Program-made: the position numbers and the translations under genes
Notes under the pieces: model-generated
What the model was told of the DNA's origin: nothing
The model's input: the letters and a program-made list of their open reading frames with translations, nothing else
Databases searched by the model: none
Assembly (NCBI GenBank): GCA_030430205.1
Contig: JAUIGE010000010.1
Coordinates: 1-64,000 of the forward strand
DNA length: 64,000 nt
Origin: Bacteroidia bacterium
Lineage (GTDB): Bacteria > Bacteroidota > Bacteroidia > J057
Reading direction: 5' to 3'
Part shown: positions 18,187 through 26,435 of the stretch, piece by piece
Numbering within the stretch: position 1 is the first letter of the stretch
How the letters are laid out: each line of letters opens with the position of its first letter

Positions 18187-19763
18187 TAGGCTCCCGGAGG
18201 GATTCCCTCCAGCGTCACGGCACGTTTATGCGTGCCGGCTTCCACATAGCCACCTTCGGTGCGGTACACATCGCCTTTGATGTCGCGCAGGACAAAACTC
18301 ACAAACTCCCTTTGGGGCAAGTCAAATTCGACGGTCACATACTCATTCAGAAAAATGGCAGTTTGCGGAAAACTGATTCTTCCGGCTTTTGCCTGGTTTC
18401 TGATGGTTTCCTCCACCAATAAAGGCGCAATCTGTGTATGAGATTCCTGAGGTTTTACCTCCGCTATGGGTTCCTGAGGTTTTGCCTCGGCTATGGGTTC
18501 CTGCTTTGCTTCTACTGCTTGTTCTACAGTTTGCTGCTCCGCTTCAATCAACTCCTGGTTCGCCTTGGAAATCAACTCATAGATTTCTTCTTCGCTGACC
18601 TTGGATTTTTGCAGGGCGAGTTGAGAGGGTAATTCGGCATGAGGAGGCAAAAGCTCTGCTTTTTCATTGGGGGCAGTGGTTTTTTCTATGGAAATAGCCA
18701 GTTTTTCCGGCTGAATATCAACCTTTTCTGCTTCAGCAATTTTCACTTCTTCCACACGCGCCAATTGCTCCTGCTTAAAAGCATCAATCAAATCCTGATT
18801 GGCTTCTGCCAGCAAGTCTTCGATTTCTGTCTGGCTGACAAGTGGAGGGCGTTTGCCGATACGGCGGGGGTAGCGTGCTGTTGGTAGCCCAAGTGCCGAC
18901 ACTTCGTTTTTCAGTGAAACCTGATCCAAATCCGCCATCAACCATTTGGTCTGTATTTCCGCTTTTCTGTCAACGACAAGCTCAGGATCATCGGCAGCAG
19001 TGGTATCGGCAGCCATGGCGATGAGCTGGTCCATATCGAGCGTAGTCTCTCGCAGCGCTGCCAAAGGCAGCGGAGGGATGGGTGGTGTTTTCAGGACCGT
19101 AGGTCCAAAACCTCGCGGCGTTTTGGCGCCGCCATAGAGCCACAATACCAGCCTGAGCAATTCGTCGCGGGAGCGCTCCGGCTTGAGCAACTTAGGCGGC
19201 TCCTCCACTTTGGGAGCGGCAGCCAGCGGGGTAGCTTCCCGCAAAAAAGGGGTAGACAAGTCTTCCCCCGACACATCTGTCTCCTGCCAGCTGCCATCTT
19301 CGGGCTTATCGCCAAAAGGGCGATTCATGGTGATCAGCTTGCGAAAGCCTTGTTCACCTGTTTCAAACTGAAAACTAACAGGTATAAAAGTCTTTCCCTT
19401 TTCATCTTTTATGCCATCTGAGAGCTCAACTGTGTACAAAGTATTGGCAGCCAACATGCCATAGGGCTCCAGGATAAGGCTGTTGAGGGAATTGCTCAGG
19501 GTCAGGAAAATGGGGATCAACTCCCCGGGATTGTCGCTGGGATACAATTTGACATGATCTGTATTGACGGTGCGGAAATCAAGGTCGCCATTGGGCAGCT
19601 TAAGTTTGAGGGAAATGAATGCATTGCGCAGTATATCTTTCGACCCTTCATGCGGGAAAGAACCTTCCAAGGAAGGCCTGTTTTGGGCTTGTATAGATGT
19701 CAGTGACATCCCTATCACAAGCCAGCAAACGACAAGGCGAAAAATTTTCCAGAGCAAGTACAT
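18126..19763 (-). CDS. Exported protein with SbsA-type Ig-like domain and probable T9SS C-terminal domain
   Basis: 545 residues with a signal peptide ending near residue 26 (SLTSIQAQ). Residues about 32-135 resemble a Big_5/SbsA Ig-like domain (FPHEGSKDILRNAFISLKL ... NTLYTVELSDGIKDEKGK). The middle is charged, Pro/Glu/Lys-rich and partly repetitive (PIAEAKPQE and PIAEVKPQE; two IxxLIxxANQxLI helices). The last 75 residues (VTVEFDLPQREFVSFVLRD ... LEGIPPGAYEAVVET) look like a type A sorting domain. Surface location is inferred. Its final 65 bases are duplicated at 17255-17319. Confidence 0.75.
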   Translation of the reverse strand: MYLLWKIFRLVVCWLVIGMSLTSIQAQNRPSLEGSFPHEGSKDILRNAFISLKLKLPNGDLDFRTVNTDHVKLYPSDNPGELIPIFLTLSNSLNSLILEPYGMLAANTLYTVELSDGIKDEKGKTFIPVSFQFETGEQGFRKLITMNRPFGDKPEDGSWQETDVSGEDLSTPFLREATPLAAAPKVEEPPKLLKPERSRDELLRLVLWLYGGAKTPRGFGPTVLKTPPIPPLPLAALRETTLDMDQLIAMAADTTAADDPELVVDRKAEIQTKWLMADLDQVSLKNEVSALGLPTARYPRRIGKRPPLVSQTEIEDLLAEANQDLIDAFKQEQLARVEEVKIAEAEKVDIQPEKLAISIEKTTAPNEKAELLPPHAELPSQLALQKSKVSEEEIYELISKANQELIEAEQQTVEQAVEAKQEPIAEAKPQEPIAEVKPQESHTQIAPLLVEETIRNQAKAGRISFPQTAIFLNEYVTVEFDLPQREFVSFVLRDIKGDVYRTEGGYVEAGTHKRAVTLEGIPPGAYEAVVETIHQKVVRKVTILE

Positions 19764-19831
19764 GATAGCAGAAATTCAGAAAGCAAAATAAAGAAAAAGA
19801 TGCTTGTACGAAAAACATGCCAATCCTCTCA

Positions 19832-20296
19832 TCAGCTAATAATCTTCTTAATCTTCTCTTTCAGAATACCGCTGCCAAGCAGGTCGTAAGAGGACTTGAC
19901 GAAGCTGCGGGCGACGTCAAGGATATCCTTTTCGCCGGCCCAATTGCGGCGGAGGATCGCCACATTGGCGGTGTTGATTAGGCCATGGATCACATAAATG
20001 GAGAGAGCCAGATCGTCGGCATAAGCCGCCGGGCCGAATATGCCTTCGGGAAAGAAGTCCAACGGACTGATAAAATAGGTGATGGCAGCACCTACTTTGG
20101 CTTTTTCGCCCTTGTTGACGTCCTTATCTGCCATCAGCCGAAGCAACAGATGAAAGACATCCGGCACCATCAACAGGTACTCAGCCGCTGTATGCGATTT
20201 ACCGGCTTTGCTTTCCAGCCAGTCCCGCATTTCTTTTCTGACTTTTTGATAAAAATCCTCCATAAGGCTATCAGTCGTCTGAATTGTAGAATTCAA
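19832..20296 (-). CDS. DUF1232 (YkvA-like) family protein
   Basis: 154 residues. The DUF1232 core is clear at about residues 60-110: VGAAITYFISPLDFFPEG and then AAYADDLALSIYVIHGL, the usual pattern of a hydrophobic hairpin with conserved SPLD and DD residues. The family is probably membrane-associated and its function is unknown. It reads away from the repeat-rich region at 20.3-21.0 kb and stands alone. Confidence 0.85.
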   Translation of the reverse strand: MNSTIQTTDSLMEDFYQKVRKEMRDWLESKAGKSHTAAEYLLMVPDVFHLLLRLMADKDVNKGEKAKVGAAITYFISPLDFFPEGIFGPAAYADDLALSIYVIHGLINTANVAILRRNWAGEKDILDVARSFVKSSYDLLGSGILKEKIKKIIS

Positions 20297-20355
20297 TATA
20301 GAGAAAAAGCGCGAAATCTGGAAATACCTTTATTTTCAAACTGATGGCAAAAAAA

Positions 20356-20485
20356 TTGCAACAGCATTATTTCCCGAAAATGCCATTTTCGACCATTTTC
20401 AACGATTTTCGTTGGGAGATGTAGGGACGGATTATAATCCGTCCCTACATCCAAATTGATTATCAATCAATTAAAACGATCCGGG
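20356..20485. repeat. 130-bp direct repeat, copy 1, with a 28-bp perfect palindrome
   Basis: Matches 20793-20922 over 130 bases with three substitutions and no gaps. It contains a perfect 28-base palindrome at 20421-20448 (arm GTAGGGACGGATTA) and a smaller one, TTGATT/AATCAA, near 20456-20470. There is no convincing coding frame in it. Confidence 0.95.
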
Positions 20486-20619
20486 GCCTCAAAAATAAAG
20501 TGCTATGCACTTTTCAGATTCTAATCACTTCATATGGCGCGGATTACCCACAAGCCCTCCCCGCAAGAGCCACTGAATCGAGTTTAGCGCAGGCTACATC
20601 CACGCCAGCTTTTCTTTGA

Positions 20620-20763
20620 ATGGTAGAACGCTATTTTCTGCTAGACGATAGTTTCCGCGAAGAGCGAAATATGTTGAGCCGCAAATTTGCCGCGCTGGAA
20701 CAGGAGAAAGGATTATATCCGATGGATGATGTGGCGGTGGTACGGCTGATGAAGGAACATTAG
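20620..20763 (+). CDS. Doubtful 47-residue ORF between the two 130-bp repeats
   Basis: A short frame from ATG 20620 (begins MVERYFLLDDSFREER, ends VAVVRLMKEH). It is charged, predicted helical and has no homologue I recognise. It could be a real small gene, or the degenerate tail of a gene that once lay between the repeats. No ribosome site or promoter stands out. The 134 bases before it (20486-20619) contain only an AAAGTGC/GCACTTT hairpin at 20498-20514. Confidence 0.3.
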   Translation: MVERYFLLDDSFREERNMLSRKFAALEQEKGLYPMDDVAVVRLMKEH

Positions 20764-20792
20764 GAAATATGGCTTTGCCTGCCCTATCAATT

Positions 20793-20922
20793 TTGCAACA
20801 GCATTATTTTCCGAAAATGCCATTTTCGACCATTTTCAACGATTTTCGTTGGGAGATGTGGGGACGGATTATAATCCGTCCCTACATCCCAATTGATTAT
20901 CAATCAATTAAAACGATCCGGG
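20793..20922. repeat. 130-bp direct repeat, copy 2
   Basis: Second copy of 20356-20485, offset by 437 bases. The 28-base palindrome here (20858-20885) has one mismatch, caused by one of the three substitutions. Together the copies make up over a third of the 741-base gap between the DUF1232 gene and the histidine kinase gene. Confidence 0.95.
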
Positions 20923-20958
20923 ATACCCGCTTTTCTCCAAAAGGATAAATGGAAGGGT

Positions 20959-20987
20959 TAGTTTGAGATTGAGTTTGAGTTTGAGTA
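20959..20987. repeat. GAGTTT hexamer tract
   Basis: Four to five units of GAGTTT (one degenerate) lie just downstream of the 3' end of the histidine kinase gene. A near-identical tract occurs at 54560-54583, again just after a gene end. Confidence 0.7.
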
Positions 20988-21037
20988 CAATGGCTATTTA
21001 CAGGTAAAGCCCGAATTTGGCTTCCTTATTCCTCTCC

Positions 21038-22369
21038 TCAAAACTCCAACTGAAAGCTACTCCCCTCCCCTTCAGCCGTTTGTAGGCTGATAGATCCCTT
21101 ATGCAACTGCATAATCTGTCGGCAAAGGCTCAACCCCACGCCGGAGCCATGCTCCTTGGTGGTGAAAAAAGGCACGAAGATATTGTCCGACACTTCGCGG
21201 CTGATGCCTGCGCCATTGTCGCGGATACGGATGAGGATGCGGCCGCTTTCATCCTGAAAGCTTGTCAATTCGATACGGGCCCTGGGGTGGTCTCTGACAG
21301 CATCTATGGCGTTGAGGATCAGGTTGATAAGCGCTTGCTCCAGCAGCTCGGGATCGCCATTCAGCTGAAGGCCAGGTTCATGCTTTTGCAGCAATTGAAT
21401 TTCATTTTCCTGCAACTGAACAGCCAGCAAAGTCGCGACGCGCTTACATAGCACTTCGGGTACAAGCTGCTCAAATTGGGGCTGATAGGATTGGGTGATG
21501 CTTTTGTAGGCTTTGACAAAATTGACCAGGCCGCTGCTGCGCTTTTCTATCGTCTGAAGCCCTTGCTTCAGGTCTTCGATATGCGAGGGCTGCATATCCT
21601 CTTCCAGCATATCCTGAATCACGCTGCTGAGCGTGGAAATGGGGATAACGGAGTTCATGATTTCGTGTGTGAGCACACGGATCAGCTTTTGCCATGCTTC
21701 TACTTCCTGCTGCTCCAGCTCATCCCGTATGTTCTGGAAGGAAACGAGTTTAAAAGACACCTCCAACAATTTGAATTCCGTGGCACGCACGGCAAGGGTC
21801 ATCTGCTCATTTATTTTGACCAACTCGCGCTGCCCTACCCGGAGGTGCTCGATGGTTTCAAATAATTCGGGCGAAAAGCTTTTCAGGGTTTGCAGCTGAT
21901 GCAGGTAGGGTTTGTGGAAAAGCTTTTGCGCAGCGCGGTTGAAAAGCATGACATCGCCATTTTTTTCAAAACAAAGCAAGGCGACTGCCACATGCTCCAC
22001 GACTGTTTGCAGGTATCGAAAGCTGCTTTCGCGCTCGCTGCGCAAATCCGTGAAAGCCCGGTTGAGCTCAGCCAAAACAGGCTGCAGGCTGTTGCTGGCG
22101 GTCTTCGCAGAAGTGAGGTAGGTATTGGAAAAGTCCTGCTGCGCAGCAGCGATGAGAAATTGCCGCAACTCACGGTAGCCTTTTTCCACAAAACGAATGA
22201 AAAAAACGGTCAGCGTCACCCAGGCCAGGCCCATCCAAAGCGCCACCAGCCAAAAGTAGGTTTCCATCGCGACATACACGGTGGCATAACCCATGCCGAG
22301 CAGCAGGATAAGCCGCAGGATGACTTGAAAGCGGAAATTTTTGTGGAAGGCAAGTTGGCTCATAGCCAA
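21038..22369 (-). CDS. Sensor histidine kinase, NtrY-like
   Basis: 443 residues. Two N-terminal membrane segments (about 14-34 and 38-58) with almost no periplasmic loop suggest that it senses within the membrane or through a partner. A HAMP-like linker leads to a PAS-like domain (about 115-215). The dimerisation helix carries RVLTHEIMNSVIPI with the phospho-acceptor at His235. The ATPase domain has N-box ALINLILNAIDA, G1 DNGAGI, F-box FVPFFTTK and G2 GSGVGLSLCRQIM. It lies 17 bases after an FtsX-type permease gene on the same strand and opposite an NtrC-type regulator, its likely partner. Confidence 0.93.
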   Translation of the reverse strand: MAMSQLAFHKNFRFQVILRLILLLGMGYATVYVAMETYFWLVALWMGLAWVTLTVFFIRFVEKGYRELRQFLIAAAQQDFSNTYLTSAKTASNSLQPVLAELNRAFTDLRSERESSFRYLQTVVEHVAVALLCFEKNGDVMLFNRAAQKLFHKPYLHQLQTLKSFSPELFETIEHLRVGQRELVKINEQMTLAVRATEFKLLEVSFKLVSFQNIRDELEQQEVEAWQKLIRVLTHEIMNSVIPISTLSSVIQDMLEEDMQPSHIEDLKQGLQTIEKRSSGLVNFVKAYKSITQSYQPQFEQLVPEVLCKRVATLLAVQLQENEIQLLQKHEPGLQLNGDPELLEQALINLILNAIDAVRDHPRARIELTSFQDESGRILIRIRDNGAGISREVSDNIFVPFFTTKEHGSGVGLSLCRQIMQLHKGSISLQTAEGEGSSFQLEF

Positions 22370-22386
22370 AATTGCATTTTTTTTCT

Positions 22387-24750
22387 TTATTCAGCCCGCA
22401 AACTATGCACCGGATTGCTGATCGCTGCCCGATAGGCCTGTATGCCTACTGTCAACCAGGCAATGCCCATCGCCAATACGGCAGCTATCACAAAAGTGCT
22501 GGCGCCCAGCTCTGTATGGAAGGCAAATTGCTCCAGCCAGTTTCTCAAAAAGTAAATAGAGACAGGCACGGAGAGCGCAAAGGCGATCACCACCAGCCAG
22601 GTAAATTCACGAGAAAGCAGCACGATCAGCTGGGAGACAGAAGCGCCCAGCACTTTGCGGATGCCCAGCTCCTTGGTACGGCGATCCGCCGTATAGGTCG
22701 CCAGGCCAAAGAGGCCGAGGCAGGAGATAAATATCGCGATCAGCGCGAAGTAGGCGGTCAATTTCGCCAGAGAAGCTTCGCTTTGGTATATGCGGTTATA
22801 GGCATCATCCATAAATTGATAGCTCAGCGGATAGCCTGGATTGAAGTTGGCGTACATCTCTTCGATGGCCTCAATGGATTCTTTCGTTTGATTCCCTTCC
22901 AGCCTCGCATAGAGAAAATCCGGCTCATTCTCTGTGATGCTGATCAGCACCGGATCTATGGTGGCATAGAGCGATGCCACATGAAAATCCTTGAGTACAC
23001 CCACGATTTTCCGCTTCCTTTGCCAATAATCCAACTCCACACCCAGCGGATTTTCCAGGCCCATGGCCCGCACTGCGGCTTCATTTGCCAATACCGACAA
23101 GGTATCCATGCCAAAATCCCGGCTGAAGGATCGTCCTTCCACGAGTTGTAATCCCAGCGTTTCGACCATATCCTGCTTGCCAGTGATGATCTGAATCAGG
23201 ATGCTCTCATCCGGACTTTTGCCGGGCCAATCCACACCGCTGGTCGAAGTGCCTACATTCAAAGGAAATTGATTCATGGCTGTCACACTGCTGACACCGG
23301 GCTGGCGCAGCAGCTCCTGTCTGAAAGATTCATAATCTTCCTTTGCTTTTCCTTCCAAATCAAAACAAAGCAGGTTTTCCTTTTCTATGCCGATATTTTT
23401 ATGCTGAATAAAACTGATTTGCTGGTAAACCGTGATGGTGCCGATCGTCAAAACGATGGAGATAAAAAATTGCAGGACGACCAATCCCTTGCGGATGTTG
23501 GCTGCGCCATAGTTGTGCTTGAGTTTGCCTTTGAGGATGTGTGTGATTTTGAAGGAGGAAAGGAAAAAGGCTGGATAAACGCCTGCCAGCAGCCCTACCA
23601 GCAGCGCAATGGCAAAAAATACAGGCAGATAGCTGCTGCTTAAATAGGATAATTGAATCTCTTTGAAAGTGATTTCATTGAAGATGGGCAGGAGCAATTG
23701 AACGAAGGAAATGGCCAGGAAAAAGGCCAAAACCGCCAGGAGAACTGATTCTCCCAAAAATTGCAGGATGAGCGCAGTCTTGCCTGCGCCCACGACTTTG
23801 CGGACGCCGATCTCGCGCATGCGCTTGCTTGACCTGGCCGTGGCCAGGTTCATGAAGTTGATCGCCGCGATCAACAGGATAAAAACAGCCACCAGCGAAA
23901 AGATGCGAATGTATTCGATCCGGCCTCCGACGATCTCTCCATTTTCATAATTGTTGTACAAATAGCGATCGGTGATCGGCTGGAGAAAAATGCGGTTGTC
24001 ACCGCTGTTGTGGTCATTGATGACCTGCACTATTTTTTTGTTTAACTCCTGATAATCAGTCCCTTTTACCAATCTCACTTGCATGCGCAAGCCATTGTTT
24101 CCCCATTCATGAACCCAATCATTAAAGGGGTAAAAATCTTCAATGGGCAATAGGTATTCAAAGTCAAGATTGGAATGCCTGCTTACATTTTCAAAAACAC
24201 CTGTCAAAGTCAGTTCCAGGCGGTTATTCAGGCTGATGGATTCTCCCAGGATGTTTTTCTGTTGCCAATCCGGACCAAAAAGCTTTTCGGCCATCGCCCG
24301 CGAGATAGCCACATGATTGGGCTCGGCAAGTACCTTACGGGCATCGCCCACAAGAAGGGGGTAGCTGAAATGTTCCAAAAAACGCGAATCTACATAACGC
24401 CCAGGCTCCCGAATTGCATTTTCCCCTTTGGTAAATACCTGTGTAAGCGTAAAGCTGTACAGCATGGCATGGGTGATCTCGGGAAATTCGGTTTCCAATA
24501 CTTCAGCCAGAGGCTTGGGGATAGCCGAGAAAGTGTAGACTTCCCCATTGGTGAAATAGGAATTGCGCATCACGGAAAACAGCTCATCCTTGTTTTCGTG
24601 AAATTGATCATAGCTCCTCTCATCCTGTATCCACAGGATGATCAGCAGGCTGCAAGTCAGCCCGACAGACAGACCCAAAATATTGATAAAAGAAAAAATG
24701 CGCTGACGGCGAAAATTGCGCAGGGCGGTGAGCAGGTAGTTTCTAAACAT
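22387..24750 (-). CDS. MacB/FtsX-family ABC transporter permease
   Basis: 787 residues. TM1 lies at about 20-42 (FSFINILGLSVGLTC), followed by a large periplasmic MacB-type domain. An FtsX permease domain (about 285-405, with ATARSSKRMREIGVRKVVGA) is repeated near the C-terminus (about 670-780, with TADRRTKELGIRKVLGAS), which is the two-half layout usual in Bacteroidota. No ATPase gene is adjacent. Proteins of this kind move substrates across or out of the envelope, or work as mechanotransmitters. It probably forms one transcript with the kinase at 21038, controlled by the divergent NtrC-type regulator. Confidence 0.92.
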   Translation of the reverse strand: MFRNYLLTALRNFRRQRIFSFINILGLSVGLTCSLLIILWIQDERSYDQFHENKDELFSVMRNSYFTNGEVYTFSAIPKPLAEVLETEFPEITHAMLYSFTLTQVFTKGENAIREPGRYVDSRFLEHFSYPLLVGDARKVLAEPNHVAISRAMAEKLFGPDWQQKNILGESISLNNRLELTLTGVFENVSRHSNLDFEYLLPIEDFYPFNDWVHEWGNNGLRMQVRLVKGTDYQELNKKIVQVINDHNSGDNRIFLQPITDRYLYNNYENGEIVGGRIEYIRIFSLVAVFILLIAAINFMNLATARSSKRMREIGVRKVVGAGKTALILQFLGESVLLAVLAFFLAISFVQLLLPIFNEITFKEIQLSYLSSSYLPVFFAIALLVGLLAGVYPAFFLSSFKITHILKGKLKHNYGAANIRKGLVVLQFFISIVLTIGTITVYQQISFIQHKNIGIEKENLLCFDLEGKAKEDYESFRQELLRQPGVSSVTAMNQFPLNVGTSTSGVDWPGKSPDESILIQIITGKQDMVETLGLQLVEGRSFSRDFGMDTLSVLANEAAVRAMGLENPLGVELDYWQRKRKIVGVLKDFHVASLYATIDPVLISITENEPDFLYARLEGNQTKESIEAIEEMYANFNPGYPLSYQFMDDAYNRIYQSEASLAKLTAYFALIAIFISCLGLFGLATYTADRRTKELGIRKVLGASVSQLIVLLSREFTWLVVIAFALSVPVSIYFLRNWLEQFAFHTELGASTFVIAAVLAMGIAWLTVGIQAYRAAISNPVHSLRAE

Positions 24751-24776
24751 ATTGGGATAGATTTAATCCAGATATC

Positions 24777-24834
24777 TTATCTCGTTTGTTAAACCAAACA
24801 GGTTTTGAAAACTCGTTTGGTTTAAACGAGATAA
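24777..24834. promoter_or_regulatory. Long inverted repeat in the permease/regulator divergent region
   Basis: The left arm (24777-24799) and right arm (24815-24834) pair over 20 bases with a 3-base bulge (TTATCTCGTTT...AAACCAAAC). The octamer ACGAGATA appears at 24826-24833 and 24836-24843 and inverted in the left arm. A second palindrome, ATAATCA/TGATTAT, lies at 24863-24878. The position, 27-84 bases before the permease ATG, suits an operator for the divergent regulator or a leader hairpin. Confidence 0.5.
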
Positions 24835-24983
24835 TACGAGATACAAAAAGCAGACCCAACAAATAATCAACTGATTATCAGACCAATATCTACAAATTTA
24901 CCAATCTTCTCATCCTCTAATCAAAAAAAATGTCTTATTTTGGCACAAATTACGTCTCAATCTGACACAAAAAAAGCTACCGC

Positions 24984-26339
24984 ATGTCACATATTCTCAT
25001 CGTTGATGATGACCAGGATGTCCTCTATACTGCCCGCCTGGCGCTGCGCTCTCATGTCAAAGACATCAAAACCGTGAGTGAGCCCCGGCTCATCCCCAAA
25101 TTGCTGGAAGAAAACACCTTCGATGTTATCCTCCTGGATATGAACTTTGGGCCGGGCCTGACGAGTGGCAAAGAAGGCATCGCCTGGCTCAAAAAAATCC
25201 TCAAACTGGACCCACAGGCCCATGTGGTGATGAACACCGCCTACGGCGATATCGCCCTGGCGGTAGACGCCATGAAGGAAGGCGCCATAGACTTCCTCGT
25301 CAAGCCCTGGACAAAGGAAAAGCTGATCGCCACGGTGCAGGCGGTCGCCCGCCTCAGCCAATCCCAGCGCGAAGTCGTGCGGCTGCGCAATACCCAACAG
25401 GCCCTTTCGGAGGAAATCGACAAGGCTTATCCTGAAATCATCAGTCGCTCTGCGGCCATGGAAAAGATTTTTTCCACCATCAGCAAAGTCGCTGCTACGG
25501 ATGCTGATGTCTTGATTTTGGGTGAAAATGGAACGGGCAAAGAGCTGGTAGCCAGGGCTATACACCAGCGATCCAAACGCAAAGCCGCTGCCTTTATCAA
25601 GGTAGACATGGGAGCGATCGTCGAAAATCTTTTCGAATCAGAGCTTTTCGGTCATGTGAAAGGCGCTTTCACCGACGCCCGCGACCACAGGACGGGCCGC
25701 TTCGAGGTCGCCAGCGGCGGCACGCTCTTTCTCGACGAGATCGGCAATATGCCGCTCCCCTCCCAGGCCAAACTGCTCACGGCCCTTCAGGGCCGGCAGG
25801 TCACCCGCGTGGGTTCCAACAAAGCCATCCCGGTAGACATACGTCTGCTCTGCGCCACCAACAAAGCCCTCTACGAGATGGTTGCAGGCGAAGCCTTTCG
25901 CCAGGACCTGCTCTACCGCATCAATACGGTGGAAATCCGGCTGCCTGCCTTGCGCGAGCGCAAGGATGACATCGAGCTGCTGGCATCACATTACCTCGAT
26001 CATTACTGCCAAAAGTATGAGAAAGACGGCCTCCGCCTCAACAAGCGCCTGATCAAAAAGCTGGAAAACTACGACTGGCCCGGCAATGTGCGCGAATTGC
26101 AGCACTGCATCGAGCGGGCTGTCATCCTTTCTGAAGGAAAAAACCTGGAGATCGCCGAGCTCGGCGCACCTGCCAAAAACCTCCCCTCCCCTCCCCCAAC
26201 CTTCAATGTCGAAGACATGGAGCGCAAAGCCATCATGCAGGCCATCAAAGAGGCCAATGGCAACCTGACTCAGGCAGCGAAGCTGCTGGGATTTGGTCGA
26301 TCAACGCTCTATCGGAAGATGGAGAAGTATGGACTTTGA
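24984..26339 (+). CDS. NtrC-family sigma-54-dependent response regulator
   Basis: 451 residues. A receiver domain (1-120, phospho-acceptor Asp52 in ILLDMNFG, with DD at 8-9 and the VKPW lysine) is followed by an AAA+ domain: Walker A GENGTGKE, Walker B GGTLFLDEIG, arginine finger region FRQDLLYRINTVEIRLPALR. A Fis-type helix-turn-helix ends the protein (GNLTQAAKLLGFGRSTLYRK). The sigma-54 contact loop reads GAFTDA, not the canonical GAFTGA. It is divergent from the permease-kinase pair, so the three make a probable envelope-sensing module. Confidence 0.94.
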   Translation: MSHILIVDDDQDVLYTARLALRSHVKDIKTVSEPRLIPKLLEENTFDVILLDMNFGPGLTSGKEGIAWLKKILKLDPQAHVVMNTAYGDIALAVDAMKEGAIDFLVKPWTKEKLIATVQAVARLSQSQREVVRLRNTQQALSEEIDKAYPEIISRSAAMEKIFSTISKVAATDADVLILGENGTGKELVARAIHQRSKRKAAAFIKVDMGAIVENLFESELFGHVKGAFTDARDHRTGRFEVASGGTLFLDEIGNMPLPSQAKLLTALQGRQVTRVGSNKAIPVDIRLLCATNKALYEMVAGEAFRQDLLYRINTVEIRLPALRERKDDIELLASHYLDHYCQKYEKDGLRLNKRLIKKLENYDWPGNVRELQHCIERAVILSEGKNLEIAELGAPAKNLPSPPPTFNVEDMERKAIMQAIKEANGNLTQAAKLLGFGRSTLYRKMEKYGL

Positions 26340-26435
26340 GGATGGGAGGATGGGAGGATTCGGAGATTAGAGGATTTGAGGATGTAATGCCATTTCCATC
26401 CTCTAATCTTCAAATCCTCTAATCTTCTAATTTTC
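26340..26435. repeat. Low-complexity inverted tract between convergent genes
   Basis: A purine-rich GGATGGGAGGATTC...AGATTAGAGGATTTGAGGATG run (26340-26384) is followed by its pyrimidine complement (26397-26430). The arms pair over about 20 bases with one extra 9-base unit in the right arm. The tract sits between the regulator stop and the helicase stop and could serve as a two-way terminator, although no long T-run follows. Confidence 0.6.

Noticed and set aside
18018-18422. 134-residue ORF starting with the HEPN fragment
   Set aside because: Only the first 35 residues are HEPN-like. The rest is the antisense of the intact Ig-like gene ending at 18126, reached by reading through the 65-bp repeat.
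24961-24980. Sigma-54-like promoter (TGACAC...GCT) before the NtrC-type regulator
   Set aside because: The GA-N10-GC spacing fits, but the -24 GG is absent and a start from it would fall inside the coding sequence. The TGGCAC at 24941 lacks a matching -12 GC.
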